From an uncultured Mucispirillum sp. (GTDB lineage: Bacteria > Chrysiogenota > Deferribacteres > Deferribacterales > Mucispirillaceae): 64,000 bases of DNA. A program made the translations under genes and the position numbers. Below, one piece after another: positions 36,410 to 45,866 of this stretch. How positions within the stretch are numbered: the stretch's first letter is position 1; the number at the start of each line of letters is the position of its first letter. Below the pieces are notes generated by a model. It made no database searches. It saw nothing but the letters and a program-made list of their open reading frames with translations, and was not told the DNA's origin. The stretch covers positions 22,559 to 86,558 of the forward strand of contig CALUZC010000009.1 of the NCBI GenBank assembly GCA_944325215.1, given 5' to 3'.

Positions 36410-38495
36410 TGAGTTTAGGGAACGGCTTCTTGATGATATAAACTATTCTGCTGCTATAAATAATTTTTCCACAAGAGAAAGCTTTTTAAATGAAATATCT
36501 TCTATATTAATAGATGCTGATTTAATTGATGAAGAAATACTTTATACATATTATGATGGGACTGGTTACAGAAATAAATCTGTTGCAATTGACGGGTATT
36601 TATATAATGAGCTTGATGAAAATCTATGCCTTTACATCATATACTTAAATGATAGTAATGAAAGCATCGAAACAATAACTCAAACCACTGCATACAACCA
36701 GTTAAAAAAAGCTTATTCGTTCATAACAGATTCTGGATATATTGTTGATAATTATGAAGAAAGCAGTTCTGTATATGATTTAGCATGTGATATATTTCGT
36801 AAAAATTATAGTATAAGAAAATTTTCAATTTATCTTGTAACAGATTATGCAATGAGCAGATCTATAAAAAGTATTGATAATGAATTATTTAATAATATAC
36901 CAGTAGAATTTCATATTATTGACATAAATAGATTATATGAATATAATACTGCACAAAATCAGAGAGAAGAACTAGATATAAATATAATGGATTATTCTGA
37001 TAATCAGCTTGGAATACAATGTTTATTTGCTGGTGAATCAGAAAATTATACTGCATATCTATGCAATATACCTGGATTACTACTTGCAAAAATTTATAAT
37101 AAATATGGGAGCAGGCTGCTAGAAGGTAATGTCAGATCTTTTTTACAAACTAAAGGAAAAGTTAATAAAGGCATAAGGCAAACAATTTTAAATAACCCTG
37201 AAATGTTTTTTGCATATAATAATGGTATAACTGTCACTGCTTCAGATATAAAAATAAGTAATATAAGTGGAGTCGATTATATTACATCAATTAAAGGTAT
37301 GCAGATAGTTAATGGAGGGCAGACAACAGCCTCACTGGGTAGTGCTTTAATAAATGATAAAAAGGAAAATTCAGAAGAACAAATAAAAAAAATATTTGTG
37401 CCAATGAAATTATCTATTGTAAGTCAGGAAAAATCTTTAGAAATTATTCCTGAAATTTCAAAATATGCAAACAGTCAAAATAAAGTAAGTGATGCAGATC
37501 TAGGTGCAAACCATCCATTTCAAAGAAGAATGGAGGATTTTTCAAGGAGAATACAAGCTCCTGCCGTTAATGGGCAGCAATATGGCACTTACTGGTATTA
37601 CGAAAGAGCAAAAGGTCAGTATCGGCAGGAAACATACAAGATGTCTAAAGCATCAAAAAAACAATTTGATATTCGTAACCCTAAAAATCAAATGTTTACT
37701 AAAACAGATTTATCTAAATATATGAATATTAAACTCTTAAAACCTCACACAGCCAGTGCTGGCAGCCAGAAATCATTTTCTTCTTTTGCAAGCTGGATAA
37801 GTGAACAGTGGGAGAAAAATCAGGATAATTTTAATGAAAACTTCTATAAAGATATAATTGCACTTGCAATTTTATACAGAGAGACTGACCAGCTTATAAA
37901 ACAGCAGCCATGGTATACAGGCAGTTATAAAGCGAATATAGTTATTTATACCTTATCTATTATTATATATAATATCCATAATAACTATAATAATCGTGAA
38001 ATTGATTACAGAGAAATATGGAATATTCAAAAATTATCTAAAGAGTGGATAATAGAAATTGAAAAAGTTTCAAAATTAGTATATGAATTTTTGACAAGCC
38101 CTAATAGAGCTGTTGAAAACGTCACTGAATGGTCAAAACGTTTAGCCTGTTGGGATAATGCAAAAACGAATATTAATTTTGAGTTTGAAGCTTCATTTAT
38201 TGATACTCTTATAGATTCATATGAACATAAAAGTATTCAAAAAGAGGCCAAAAAAGAGCAAAGAAGTACTAATAAAATTAATAATTCAATAGCCGTTGTT
38301 AATTTAGGTAGTGATTTTTGGCAAAATTTATATAACTGGAATGAAACTCATAAAGTATTTTCAGAAAAAGAAATATCAATACTTAGAATTGCTACAGAAA
38401 TAGATAATGGTAAAATTCCTTCCGATGCACAAAGTAAAGTATTAGTTAGTATGCTGGAAAAAGCAAGGGATAATGGTTTTACAATAAAAAGATGA
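36399..38495 (+). CDS. AIPR-family protein
   Basis: The ATG at 36399 has GAGG seven bases before it; the longer frame from 36345 would overlap DUF4420 by 65 bases. The 698-residue protein has the AIPR (PF10592) landmarks MFFAYNNGITVTA (about 270) and MQIVNGGQTTASLG (about 302-314), then a helical C-terminal half. AIPR proteins were named for abortive-infection phage resistance and recur with Z1 and DUF4420 proteins. Their biochemical activity is not well established. Confidence 0.88.
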   Translation: MEINEFRERLLDDINYSAAINNFSTRESFLNEISSILIDADLIDEEILYTYYDGTGYRNKSVAIDGYLYNELDENLCLYIIYLNDSNESIETITQTTAYNQLKKAYSFITDSGYIVDNYEESSSVYDLACDIFRKNYSIRKFSIYLVTDYAMSRSIKSIDNELFNNIPVEFHIIDINRLYEYNTAQNQREELDINIMDYSDNQLGIQCLFAGESENYTAYLCNIPGLLLAKIYNKYGSRLLEGNVRSFLQTKGKVNKGIRQTILNNPEMFFAYNNGITVTASDIKISNISGVDYITSIKGMQIVNGGQTTASLGSALINDKKENSEEQIKKIFVPMKLSIVSQEKSLEIIPEISKYANSQNKVSDADLGANHPFQRRMEDFSRRIQAPAVNGQQYGTYWYYERAKGQYRQETYKMSKASKKQFDIRNPKNQMFTKTDLSKYMNIKLLKPHTASAGSQKSFSSFASWISEQWEKNQDNFNENFYKDIIALAILYRETDQLIKQQPWYTGSYKANIVIYTLSIIIYNIHNNYNNREIDYREIWNIQKLSKEWIIEIEKVSKLVYEFLTSPNRAVENVTEWSKRLACWDNAKTNINFEFEASFIDTLIDSYEHKSIQKEAKKEQRSTNKINNSIAVVNLGSDFWQNLYNWNETHKVFSEKEISILRIATEIDNGKIPSDAQSKVLVSMLEKARDNGFTIKR

Positions 38496-39736
38496 TGAAA
38501 AAAACAAATAAACCAATATTAGTAGAAATGTTTAGCGGTATTGGCAGTCAGGCTAAAGCACTAAAAAAACTTGGTTTTGATTATGATATTTATATATCAG
38601 ATTGGGATATTTCAGCATTTTATGCTTATGATATAATACATTATGGCAGTCAGAAAGATGAAATTCATAAATATAATGACTTATCGCGTGATGAATTAAT
38701 AAATTTCCTTACTTCAAAAGATTTAAGTATTAATGGAAAAAATACTGTATCAAAAAATTATCTTTCAACATGGAATACAGAGGCATTAAAAAAGGTATAT
38801 ACTGCATATATAAGAACAAAAAATTTAGGTAATATCCAAAAAATATTATATTCTGAACTGCCTGATAATATAGAGATATTAACTTATTCTTTTCCATGTC
38901 AGGATTTATCAATTGGTGGAGCTTGGCATGGAAATATGTCTGGTATTGATAGAAATGCAAATAATCGTTCTGCAATGCTATGGCAGGTTGACAGGCTTTT
39001 ATTTGATTTAAAAAAATTTAATAAAAAACTCCCTACTTTTCTACTTATGGAAAATGTCTATAATATTAGATCTGAAAGGCATAAGGATAATTTTTTAGAA
39101 TGGAAAAAAAGACTAGAATCACTTGGATATTGTAACAAAGATTTTGATTTAAATGCAAATGAATTTGGTATACCTCAGTCAAGAAAAAGAACTTATATGT
39201 TAAGTGTATTGTGTAACAATAATGATAATATAGATACCTATCTAAAAAATTATGTTTTTAATAAAAAAACATTGAAAGATATGAACGAATTCCTTAGAAT
39301 TAATTATTCTATTGAAAAATATAAAAACGAAGCAGATATTAGTAATCCAAATAAAACACCTTCAAGAGATAAAATTTATACAGATAATACATTAATATAT
39401 AATGGAAAAACTCTTGTTAGTGAAATAAAAACTATTACTACCAAGCAGGATAGAAATCCAAATTCTGGTATAATAGAATACCCAGAACATAAACCTGGTA
39501 AAAGTAATTATAGAAACTTAACACCTAGAGAATGTTTCTTATTTATGGGATTCGATGAACATGACTATGACAAATTAATAGAAAATAATTTTGAATTTAA
39601 AAAGAATCAATATTTTTATAAAAGAGAAAAACTTGAACGCCTTGCAGGAAATAGTATTGTAGTAAATGTGTTAATGGAAATATTCTCTCTTATAAATAAT
39701 ATTAAAAAAGAATTTAAGGATATCTTGGATTTATAA
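38492..39736 (+). CDS. DNA (cytosine-5) methyltransferase
   Basis: The 414-residue enzyme has the 5mC order: motif I LVEMFSGIGSQAKALKKLGF, motif IV SFPCQDLSIGG with catalytic Cys136, motif VI LLMENV, motif VIII FGIPQSRKRTYML, and motifs IX-X ending RLAGNSIVVNVLMEI. The target recognition region (about 255-345) is unlike any I recognise, so the site is unknown. It protects the host's sites against the nuclease encoded upstream. It starts on the AIPR stop (ATGATG; either Met possible) and is followed directly by vsr. Confidence 0.95.
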   Translation: MMKKTNKPILVEMFSGIGSQAKALKKLGFDYDIYISDWDISAFYAYDIIHYGSQKDEIHKYNDLSRDELINFLTSKDLSINGKNTVSKNYLSTWNTEALKKVYTAYIRTKNLGNIQKILYSELPDNIEILTYSFPCQDLSIGGAWHGNMSGIDRNANNRSAMLWQVDRLLFDLKKFNKKLPTFLLMENVYNIRSERHKDNFLEWKKRLESLGYCNKDFDLNANEFGIPQSRKRTYMLSVLCNNNDNIDTYLKNYVFNKKTLKDMNEFLRINYSIEKYKNEADISNPNKTPSRDKIYTDNTLIYNGKTLVSEIKTITTKQDRNPNSGIIEYPEHKPGKSNYRNLTPRECFLFMGFDEHDYDKLIENNFEFKKNQYFYKREKLERLAGNSIVVNVLMEIFSLINNIKKEFKDILDL

Positions 39737-40156
39737 ATGGCAGATAATCTTACAAAAGAGCAGCGTCATAAAAATATGCAAAATATACGATCTAAAGACA
39801 CAAGTATTGAAATTAAATTTAGAAAAGCACTTTTTCATGCTGGTTTTAGGTATATAAAAAATGACAAACAAATGATTGGTAAACCTGACATTATTCTTCC
39901 AAAATATAAAACCATAATTTTTATTCATGGATGCTTTTGGCATAGACATGAAAATTGTAAATATGCGACTACTCCATCGACAAATTCTGATTTCTGGCAG
40001 AATAAATTTTTAAATACTGCTAAAAGGGATAAAATAGAACAACAGAAATTAAAAGATGCTGGGTGGAATATTATAATTATTTGGGAATGTGAAATAAAGC
40101 ATAATTTTCAAGTAACTCTCGAGAACACTATATCTCTTCTTCGCTTATATGTTTAA
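39737..40156 (+). CDS. vsr: Very short patch repair (Vsr) endonuclease
   Basis: The 139-residue nuclease nicks at T:G mismatches produced when 5-methylcytosine deaminates. It has the family pattern RSKDTSIEIKFRKALF, GKPDIILPKYK with Asp51, and FIHGCFWHRHENC with His69, plus Cys and His zinc ligands. SDFWQNKF and WNIIIIWECEI follow. Such genes normally travel with 5mC methyltransferases, and this one begins immediately after the methyltransferase stop. It supports the reading of the operon as R-M. Confidence 0.95.
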   Translation: MADNLTKEQRHKNMQNIRSKDTSIEIKFRKALFHAGFRYIKNDKQMIGKPDIILPKYKTIIFIHGCFWHRHENCKYATTPSTNSDFWQNKFLNTAKRDKIEQQKLKDAGWNIIIIWECEIKHNFQVTLENTISLLRLYV

Positions 40157-40165
40157 CTCCCCACC

Positions 40166-41323
40166 TTACTCTGTGCCTTCATTTAAAATATTTATATATT
40201 CTTTATAAGCAAATATTTTATTTCGTTTTTTCTGGGATACTTCTTCTAGTATGCCTAATTTTATTAAATTTTCTAAAGATGAATGTATGGTTGCAGCACT
40301 TAAACTTGTCTGTGTTTGTATTGCATTTGCATTTAATACTGGCTGTTTCACAAAACATCTGTAAACCACTAATGCTGTGCTTGAAGCCCTGCCCATACTA
40401 TTCACTTTTGCTTCATGGTCATTTATTAATGCAATTAAATTTTTAGCAGTATTTACTGCCTGATTTGATGTGTGTATAACTGCTTCTGCAAAAAAATCTA
40501 TCCATTTTTCCCAGTCACCATTTATTCTCACATTTGTTAGATATTCATAATATGCCTGCCTGTGTATTTTAAAATAAAGGCTTAAATAAAGCAGCGGTTT
40601 TTGTAACACTTTATTTTCATAAAGCAATAGTGATATTAGCAGTCTGCCTAATCTTCCATTTCCATCTAAAAATGGATGTATTGTTTCAAACTGTACATGG
40701 CTTATAGCTGCTTTTAGTAATACTGGCGTTACACTTTTCATATCATGTATAAATGTTTCTAAATTACCCATACAACTTTCAACCATATTTGGTGGCGGTG
40801 GCACAAATACTGCATTGCCTGGCCTTGTGCCACCTATCCAGTTTTGGCTTGTTCTATACTGTCCTGGCTCTTTTGTGCTGCCCCTGCCTTTTGAAAGAAG
40901 TATATTATGTATCTCTTTAAATAATCTGCTGCTTACAGGAAAACCCTCATCTATCCTTTTTACACCATATTCTAATGCTTTTACATAATTACTCACTTCC
41001 ATAGCATCATCAATAGGAACTCCTGGAATACCTTCTAACTCATATACTAATAAATCTGATATGGAAGACTGTGTGCCTTCTATCATGGAAGATAATACAG
41101 CCTCTTTCCTAACATACATATATAAAAATAGTGAAGAATCTGGCAGTATTTCAGAAATACTGTCCAGCCTGCCTAATGATACTAAGGCATTGTCCAGTTT
41201 TCTTGCAAGCTCTGCATCTATTTTTAAAGGCTGTTTTAGTGGTAATTTATTAGGAATAAAAGCACGAACTTCTTCACCACCAAGCTTTAAAATATCATAT
41301 CTTCCCTGTAGTCCTCTTTTCAT
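40166..41323 (-). CDS. Fic-domain protein, class II (self-inhibited), with C-terminal winged helix
   Basis: The 385-residue protein has an N-terminal helical domain with the class II inhibitory motif SSMIEGTQSS (Ser78, Glu82, Gly83). The Fic core has HPFLDGNGRLGR (216-227), intact for AMP transfer. The C-terminal 90 residues (QTQTSLSAATIHSSLENLIKLGIL) look like a winged helix-turn-helix, so it may bind DNA. It is convergent with vsr, nine bases away. Upstream stands a four-unit palindrome array that the winged helix could recognise. Targets of such Fic enzymes are mostly unknown. Confidence 0.93.
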   Translation of the reverse strand: MKRGLQGRYDILKLGGEEVRAFIPNKLPLKQPLKIDAELARKLDNALVSLGRLDSISEILPDSSLFLYMYVRKEAVLSSMIEGTQSSISDLLVYELEGIPGVPIDDAMEVSNYVKALEYGVKRIDEGFPVSSRLFKEIHNILLSKGRGSTKEPGQYRTSQNWIGGTRPGNAVFVPPPPNMVESCMGNLETFIHDMKSVTPVLLKAAISHVQFETIHPFLDGNGRLGRLLISLLLYENKVLQKPLLYLSLYFKIHRQAYYEYLTNVRINGDWEKWIDFFAEAVIHTSNQAVNTAKNLIALINDHEAKVNSMGRASSTALVVYRCFVKQPVLNANAIQTQTSLSAATIHSSLENLIKLGILEEVSQKKRNKIFAYKEYINILNEGTE

Positions 41324-41345
41324 AAACCTTACCTTTGATATGCCT

Positions 41346-41497
41346 TTATTTTAAGTTAACCACTTAACTTAAAATAAGAAATTTGTTATTTTAACTTAAC
41401 ACCGAAACTTAAAATAAGCAAGCCGTTATTTTAAGTTAAGCCCTGAACTTAAAATAAGAAAACTGTTATTTTAAGAAAAGCCGTTATCTTAAAATAA
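41346..41497. repeat. Array of four 32-bp palindromes on an exact 40-bp period
   Basis: Units at 41346-41377, 41386-41417, 41426-41457 and 41466-41497 each begin TTATTTTAA and end CTTAAAATAA, with spacers of eight bases between them (gaaatttg, gcaagccg, gaaaactg). Unit 1 is a perfect 14-bp inverted repeat with a CCAC centre; the others have less complete inner arms. The array begins 23 bases upstream of the fic start codon, in its promoter region. A multi-site operator is the best reading; the remaining DNA to 41567 shows nothing else. Confidence 0.92.
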
Positions 41498-41567
41498 GGT
41501 TACTAAAATATTTTTTGCATTTAAACTTTAGATTAATACAATAGATAAATACTCAAATTTATACAAA

Positions 41568-41729
41568 CTATTTAGATTTTATAGCATCTTTTATCACATC
41601 TTTTAATGCTTTTAATACATCTTTAGATGTGTAGCGTTTATTCTGCAACTGTGCTTCCTGCTCTGCTTCTTTTAGTTTAATATATATTTCGTTTTGGAAG
41701 TATAGATTTTTACATGCTTTCATACTCAT
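41568..41729 (-). CDS. Small antitoxin-like protein, 53 residues
   Basis: This short frame starts at 41729 (or the in-frame Met at 41723) and reads MSMKACKNLYFQNEIYIKLK, then a charged helix containing KRYTSKDVLKALKDVI. The KLKEAE-x-NKRYT pattern resembles small RelB/prevent-host-death-like antitoxin proteins. No toxin of the RelE type follows. The next gene in the same direction is fic, 245 bases on, beyond the palindrome array. It could be an orphan antitoxin or a partner of Fic. Confidence 0.6.
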   Translation of the reverse strand: MSMKACKNLYFQNEIYIKLKEAEQEAQLQNKRYTSKDVLKALKDVIKDAIKSK

Positions 41730-41783
41730 ACACCATAGTATTATGCTATAATTTCAATATATATAAAATATTATATATTACCT

Positions 41784-42902
41784 TTATTTTATCTTCAGCT
41801 TATCTTTTCTGAAATATTTTTCCATTATTTCTGATATGCTTTCTTTGTTGCCACGGTAATATGATGAGATATATTCGCCCATGTTGCCTCTACCTGCCAT
41901 ATATCCGTTTTCTGAAATTATTATATCACTTCCTATAAATGAATAAAGTTTTCTAAATACTCCCTTTCTTGCAGGGTATGTAATGATGCCGCAGCGTTCT
42001 TCTTCATAAGCAAGCCCCCTGCCATAGTTTACAAACTTAAAACTTTTTGGGGCAGAAAGTGCTGTTATCTCCCCACTGCCTTCTACTCTCTGGTTTTTTA
42101 CTCCCCCACTTGATAAATCATATATTAAAATATTGCCATCATCTGAGCCAGCAAGAACTTTTGAGCCGTCATTATTTAATACCACACCCCTTATGGTATC
42201 GCTAAATAATGAAAACTCATTTAATGTTTTGCTGCTATCTATATTATATATCCTTACAGTCCTATCATAACTGCCACTGGCAAGTATGTTTTTACTACCT
42301 GCAAAATCAAGGCTTATAATAACCTGCCTGCCTGCTTTTATTGTCTTTACTATTTCCTGCTTATTAATATCTGTTATATAAATATCACCAAGTTTTGAGC
42401 CTGCTGCAAGCCTATCCCCACGGCTGTTTATGGCAAGGCTGTATATACCGTTATCATAGCCTTCAAAAATAGCCGTATTTACCCATTTACTTGTTTCATA
42501 TTCATATATGCTGTTTGGAAAAGCGATATAAAGCATATCACCTTTTGGGCTTACAGCAACTGCTCTCACCCCATGACCATGTTTTTTTATACGCTTAATT
42601 TGCCTAAAATCTACCATATCCCAAAAAATAATCTCATCATCTTGGGAAGCGCTTGCCATAAACCTGCCGTCCTTACTAAAAGATAGTGATATCACTGGTT
42701 TTTTATGGGCGTTTTCAAGCAGTGTAATATCTGATGTATCATATGATACTACCCTAATATTGCCATCAAAACTGCCAAAAACTGCATATTTTTCTGATGC
42801 AGCAGTAGAAGTTACCTGGTAACTTTTTGAATAATCAATTTTTGGAGCAGCATATAAATTTACTGCAAATAATAAAACTACTATAAATATAAATTTTTTC
42901 AT
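41784..42902 (-). CDS. Secreted WD40-repeat protein
   Basis: The 372-residue protein has a signal peptide (MKKFIFIVVLLFAVNLYAAP) and five to seven WD40-like blades, for example VISLSFSKDGRFMASASQDD, ASGSYDRTVRIYN and VLAGSDDGNILIYD. This would form a periplasmic beta-propeller for protein binding. It lies 12 bases after an LPP20/DUF4384 protein, so both are probably made together for an envelope function. No specific role can be given. Confidence 0.85.
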   Translation of the reverse strand: MKKFIFIVVLLFAVNLYAAPKIDYSKSYQVTSTAASEKYAVFGSFDGNIRVVSYDTSDITLLENAHKKPVISLSFSKDGRFMASASQDDEIIFWDMVDFRQIKRIKKHGHGVRAVAVSPKGDMLYIAFPNSIYEYETSKWVNTAIFEGYDNGIYSLAINSRGDRLAAGSKLGDIYITDINKQEIVKTIKAGRQVIISLDFAGSKNILASGSYDRTVRIYNIDSSKTLNEFSLFSDTIRGVVLNNDGSKVLAGSDDGNILIYDLSSGGVKNQRVEGSGEITALSAPKSFKFVNYGRGLAYEEERCGIITYPARKGVFRKLYSFIGSDIIISENGYMAGRGNMGEYISSYYRGNKESISEIMEKYFRKDKLKIK

Positions 42903-42914
42903 AATCTGCCCTTA

Positions 42915-44291
42915 TTATTTAACTTTTTTCCTGTTTGGTGCTGTGGAATATGTAATAGATGTCATAGTTTTATCTCCCTGCTGCCTTTTAAAAAGATATA
43001 ACATATCCTGCATAAGCACTTCAGGGCGAACATTTCTTAAATAGCCTATTTTATCCAGTGTATATTCTGGCACAATGTATTCTGGCAGTGGCTCTTTCTC
43101 AAGCCCAAAAGCATACAATGTTTCACTGCCAAATGGTGCATGCACTCTAAACTGACCTAAACTTACCCATTTATTTACATGGTCTTTATCTATATACTTT
43201 ATAAACTTATTGTTCCAGTCAAGAAGCAGCACATTGGCTTCCCCACCATCGCCGTTATTTACAGTTAAAAAATATACATAGCCTGGTTTATTTGCTTTTA
43301 CAAGCAATGAGAAAGGCTCGTTTTCTCGTAAAAATGATGCGTCCCCATCTGTAGATATTTTAATCCATAACTTATAATCTGTTTTTGGCGGCGTGTATGA
43401 ATTTAAAATAGAAGCAGTATCCTGCTTAGGAACAGACTCCATAGCTACAAGCTCTTTTGGGATTTTTACAGCCGATGATTTTAGTACTTTTGATACACCT
43501 GTAATTAGAGAACATGCCACAACTATATCGCCACCACTCAAAGTGTATGTGCATTTTAATTTGTTTGATGCATCTTCCTCCACCTCTACAGAATTTACTT
43601 TTGTAGAAAGCATATCTTTAAAAAATGCCCCAAACTCTGTTATGTTTTCCCTGCCTGCATATAAAACTGGAACAACATATATATTTTTTTCATTCATCTC
43701 TTTTGTGAGCACTTCTGCTGCCACCTCCAGTGATGGTGGAGCAGTCTGCAGCTCTAAAAGCATATTTAATGCTTGGGCAGAACTTATCTGTGGTTTTCTA
43801 TAATCAATACCTAACACATCAGCCACTACCTGATAGCTTTCATATTCATCATAAAGTGGCTGAACAGATGTTAAAAGCCTGTAATTTAGTGATTTATCGC
43901 CACCTTCTTTCACATCCTTTAAAATAGTATCAATCTTTTCTGCAATACTTGATAATTTTTCACTGTAAAGCTCTGGTTTATCTATTATGGCAGTTGCTTT
44001 TCGTTTGCCGTTTTCTTTTGAATAATAAATTGATGGGCTTATAAGCGGCACATTTGTAGAAAGCTTTGTCCATCTGGTATAATCAGATGATACTTTATCA
44101 TTACTTTTTATGGTAGTCTGCTCGTGTTTTGAAAATACCTGCACTTTTATAGCAGATGAAAGGTCTGCTAATGCTTCCTCTTTTGCTTCCTCTGTGGTAT
44201 TCCCATAACCTACACCCTGCAGTTCTTGAGCAAACAAAGAAAATGGCAGCAATAACAATAAGTAGATAATAACTAAATTTAATTTTTTCAT
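42915..44291 (-). CDS. LPP20-like / DUF4384 envelope protein
   Basis: The 458-residue protein has a signal peptide ending LLPFSLFAQ. The N-terminal part (GVGYGNTTEEAKEEALADLS, then YYSKENGKRKATAIID) resembles LPP20-type domains. The C-terminal part (LWIKISTDGDASFLRENEPF; KANKPGYVYFLTVN; RVHAPFGSETLYAFG) is a DUF4384 domain. Such pairs occur in uncharacterised surface or periplasmic proteins and with WD40 or caspase-like partners. It begins two bases downstream of a methyltransferase gene. Confidence 0.8.
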   Translation of the reverse strand: MKKLNLVIIYLLLLLPFSLFAQELQGVGYGNTTEEAKEEALADLSSAIKVQVFSKHEQTTIKSNDKVSSDYTRWTKLSTNVPLISPSIYYSKENGKRKATAIIDKPELYSEKLSSIAEKIDTILKDVKEGGDKSLNYRLLTSVQPLYDEYESYQVVADVLGIDYRKPQISSAQALNMLLELQTAPPSLEVAAEVLTKEMNEKNIYVVPVLYAGRENITEFGAFFKDMLSTKVNSVEVEEDASNKLKCTYTLSGGDIVVACSLITGVSKVLKSSAVKIPKELVAMESVPKQDTASILNSYTPPKTDYKLWIKISTDGDASFLRENEPFSLLVKANKPGYVYFLTVNNGDGGEANVLLLDWNNKFIKYIDKDHVNKWVSLGQFRVHAPFGSETLYAFGLEKEPLPEYIVPEYTLDKIGYLRNVRPEVLMQDMLYLFKRQQGDKTMTSITYSTAPNRKKVK

Positions 44292-44292
44292 A

Positions 44293-45027
44293 CTATTTCC
44301 ATACTGTAAAAAATATCCTGTCTTCTAAAGCTTCTATTTCAATATCCATGCCATAAATAATATTTATACTGCTAAAACCTGCTTTTTTTAACAGGCTTGT
44401 TATTATTTTTTCATTATAATATTTTTCGTATATGCAGCTGTCCTGCCTAATCCATTTATCTTCTTCCTTTATAAAAGTAGTAAGATTATATGATATCATA
44501 TTTTCTTTTTCATCAAATATGCCTTTTGATATAAATATATTTTCTTCTTCCACTGCTGTAATATCACCTAGTGATACTTCCTGACATGATTCATATGAAT
44601 TTACATCAAATAAAAATATGCCGTCATCTTCCAAATGGTTATATACATTTTTAAAGACTTTTAGTAAATCTTCTTCACATAATATATGGTTTATACTGTC
44701 AAAAAGACATGTTACTGCCTTAAAATTACTATCAAGCACAAAATCTCTTGCGTCCATTTGAAAAAATTTGCTTTTTTTAGCATTATTTTTTGCATAATCA
44801 AGCATAGCTTTTGAACCGTCTATTCCACAAACATTATAACCGTCTGATTCAAAATAATATGCCATATGACCAGTGCCGCAGCATAAATCTAATATATTAT
44901 CGCCCTTTTTTAAATATTTATAAAGCAGTAATTCTAACGCCTCCCTAAAATATTTAGGGGAGGAAGCCATCCAGTATTTATTATAAAAATATGCAAAAAA
45001 GTCATACTCTTTATAAATATTACCCAC
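44293..45027 (-). CDS. Class I SAM-dependent methyltransferase
   Basis: The best start is GTG at 45027, eight bases after GGGAG and overlapping the thiD end by eight bases. An ATG at 45057 would overlap by 38. The 244-residue protein has the SAM-binding motif NILDLCCGTGHMAYYF and GIDGSKAMLDYAKNN, then AVTCLFDSINHI, as in small-molecule methyltransferases of the methyltransf_25 type. Its substrate is unknown. Confidence 0.85.
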   Translation of the reverse strand: MGNIYKEYDFFAYFYNKYWMASSPKYFREALELLLYKYLKKGDNILDLCCGTGHMAYYFESDGYNVCGIDGSKAMLDYAKNNAKKSKFFQMDARDFVLDSNFKAVTCLFDSINHILCEEDLLKVFKNVYNHLEDDGIFLFDVNSYESCQEVSLGDITAVEEENIFISKGIFDEKENMISYNLTTFIKEEDKWIRQDSCIYEKYYNEKIITSLLKKAGFSSINIIYGMDIEIEALEDRIFFTVWK

Positions 45028-45859
45028 AGGAACAGCTCCCAAATGATATTGTTCCATCGTTATTTTTTACATTTTCAAAAAAATGGTTAACAGGTCCACT
45101 GCCCTTTCCTAAATTAAGCTCTGCCCCATAAATTATTGCTGTTGTAATATACTGCTTTGCATACTTACATGATTCAAGCATATTAAACCCTAATGCTAAA
45201 TATGAAGCAATAGCAGCAGAATATGTGCAGCCTGTTCCATGTGTATTTTTTGTATCCACCCTTGTGCTTGCTATTTCATAGTGGTTGTGACCATCATATA
45301 ATGTATCTACTGATTCTTCACTGTTTTCAAAATGGCCGCCTTTTATAATAACATTTTTTACGCCCTTGCCTTTTATTATTCTGCATGCCTCATCAACATC
45401 TTTTTGGCTTGATATTTTTATACCGCTAATAAGCTCTGCCTCTGGTATATTTGGTGTTACAATATCAGCCAGTGGAAAAAGTTTTTCTATCATCACTTCT
45501 ATGGCATCATCTTGCAAAAGCTTTGCTCCAGTTGTAGCAACCATTACAGGGTCAAGCACATATGGCACTTTATTTCGCCTGCTTAATACTTCATAAACTG
45601 CCATTATAATATCTTTTGAAAAAAGCATACCACTTTTAATAGCATCTGGTGTTAAATCATCATATATTGCTTCAATCTGTGTTGTAACTGATTTAACACT
45701 TAATTCTTCAATATGACTAACCCCTAAAGTATTTTGTGATGTTACTGCTGTAATAGCACTCATTCCAAAAACACCTAATGCACTCATGGTTTTTATATCT
45801 GCCTGAATTCCTGCACAGCCACCACTATCGCTTCCTGCTATTGTTAATGCTTTCTTCAT
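45020..45859 (-). CDS. thiD: Hydroxymethylpyrimidine/phosphomethylpyrimidine kinase
   Basis: The 279-residue ribokinase-fold enzyme phosphorylates HMP and HMP-P for thiamine synthesis. It starts ALTIAGSDSGGCAGIQADIKT and has the conserved VLDPVMVATTGAKLL, the anion-hole/catalytic NTHGTGCTYSAAIAS and SVTTQIEAIYDDL. No TPP riboswitch or other thi genes are nearby; it lies seven bases after dnaE. The C-terminus ends unusually in GSCSCG. Confidence 0.93.
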   Translation of the reverse strand: MKKALTIAGSDSGGCAGIQADIKTMSALGVFGMSAITAVTSQNTLGVSHIEELSVKSVTTQIEAIYDDLTPDAIKSGMLFSKDIIMAVYEVLSRRNKVPYVLDPVMVATTGAKLLQDDAIEVMIEKLFPLADIVTPNIPEAELISGIKISSQKDVDEACRIIKGKGVKNVIIKGGHFENSEESVDTLYDGHNHYEIASTRVDTKNTHGTGCTYSAAIASYLALGFNMLESCKYAKQYITTAIIYGAELNLGKGSGPVNHFFENVKNNDGTISFGSCSCG

Positions 45860-45866
45860 ATCTTTC

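Noticed and set aside
41346..41497. A CRISPR array
   Set aside because: Spacers are only eight bases, units are palindromes, and no cas genes are near.
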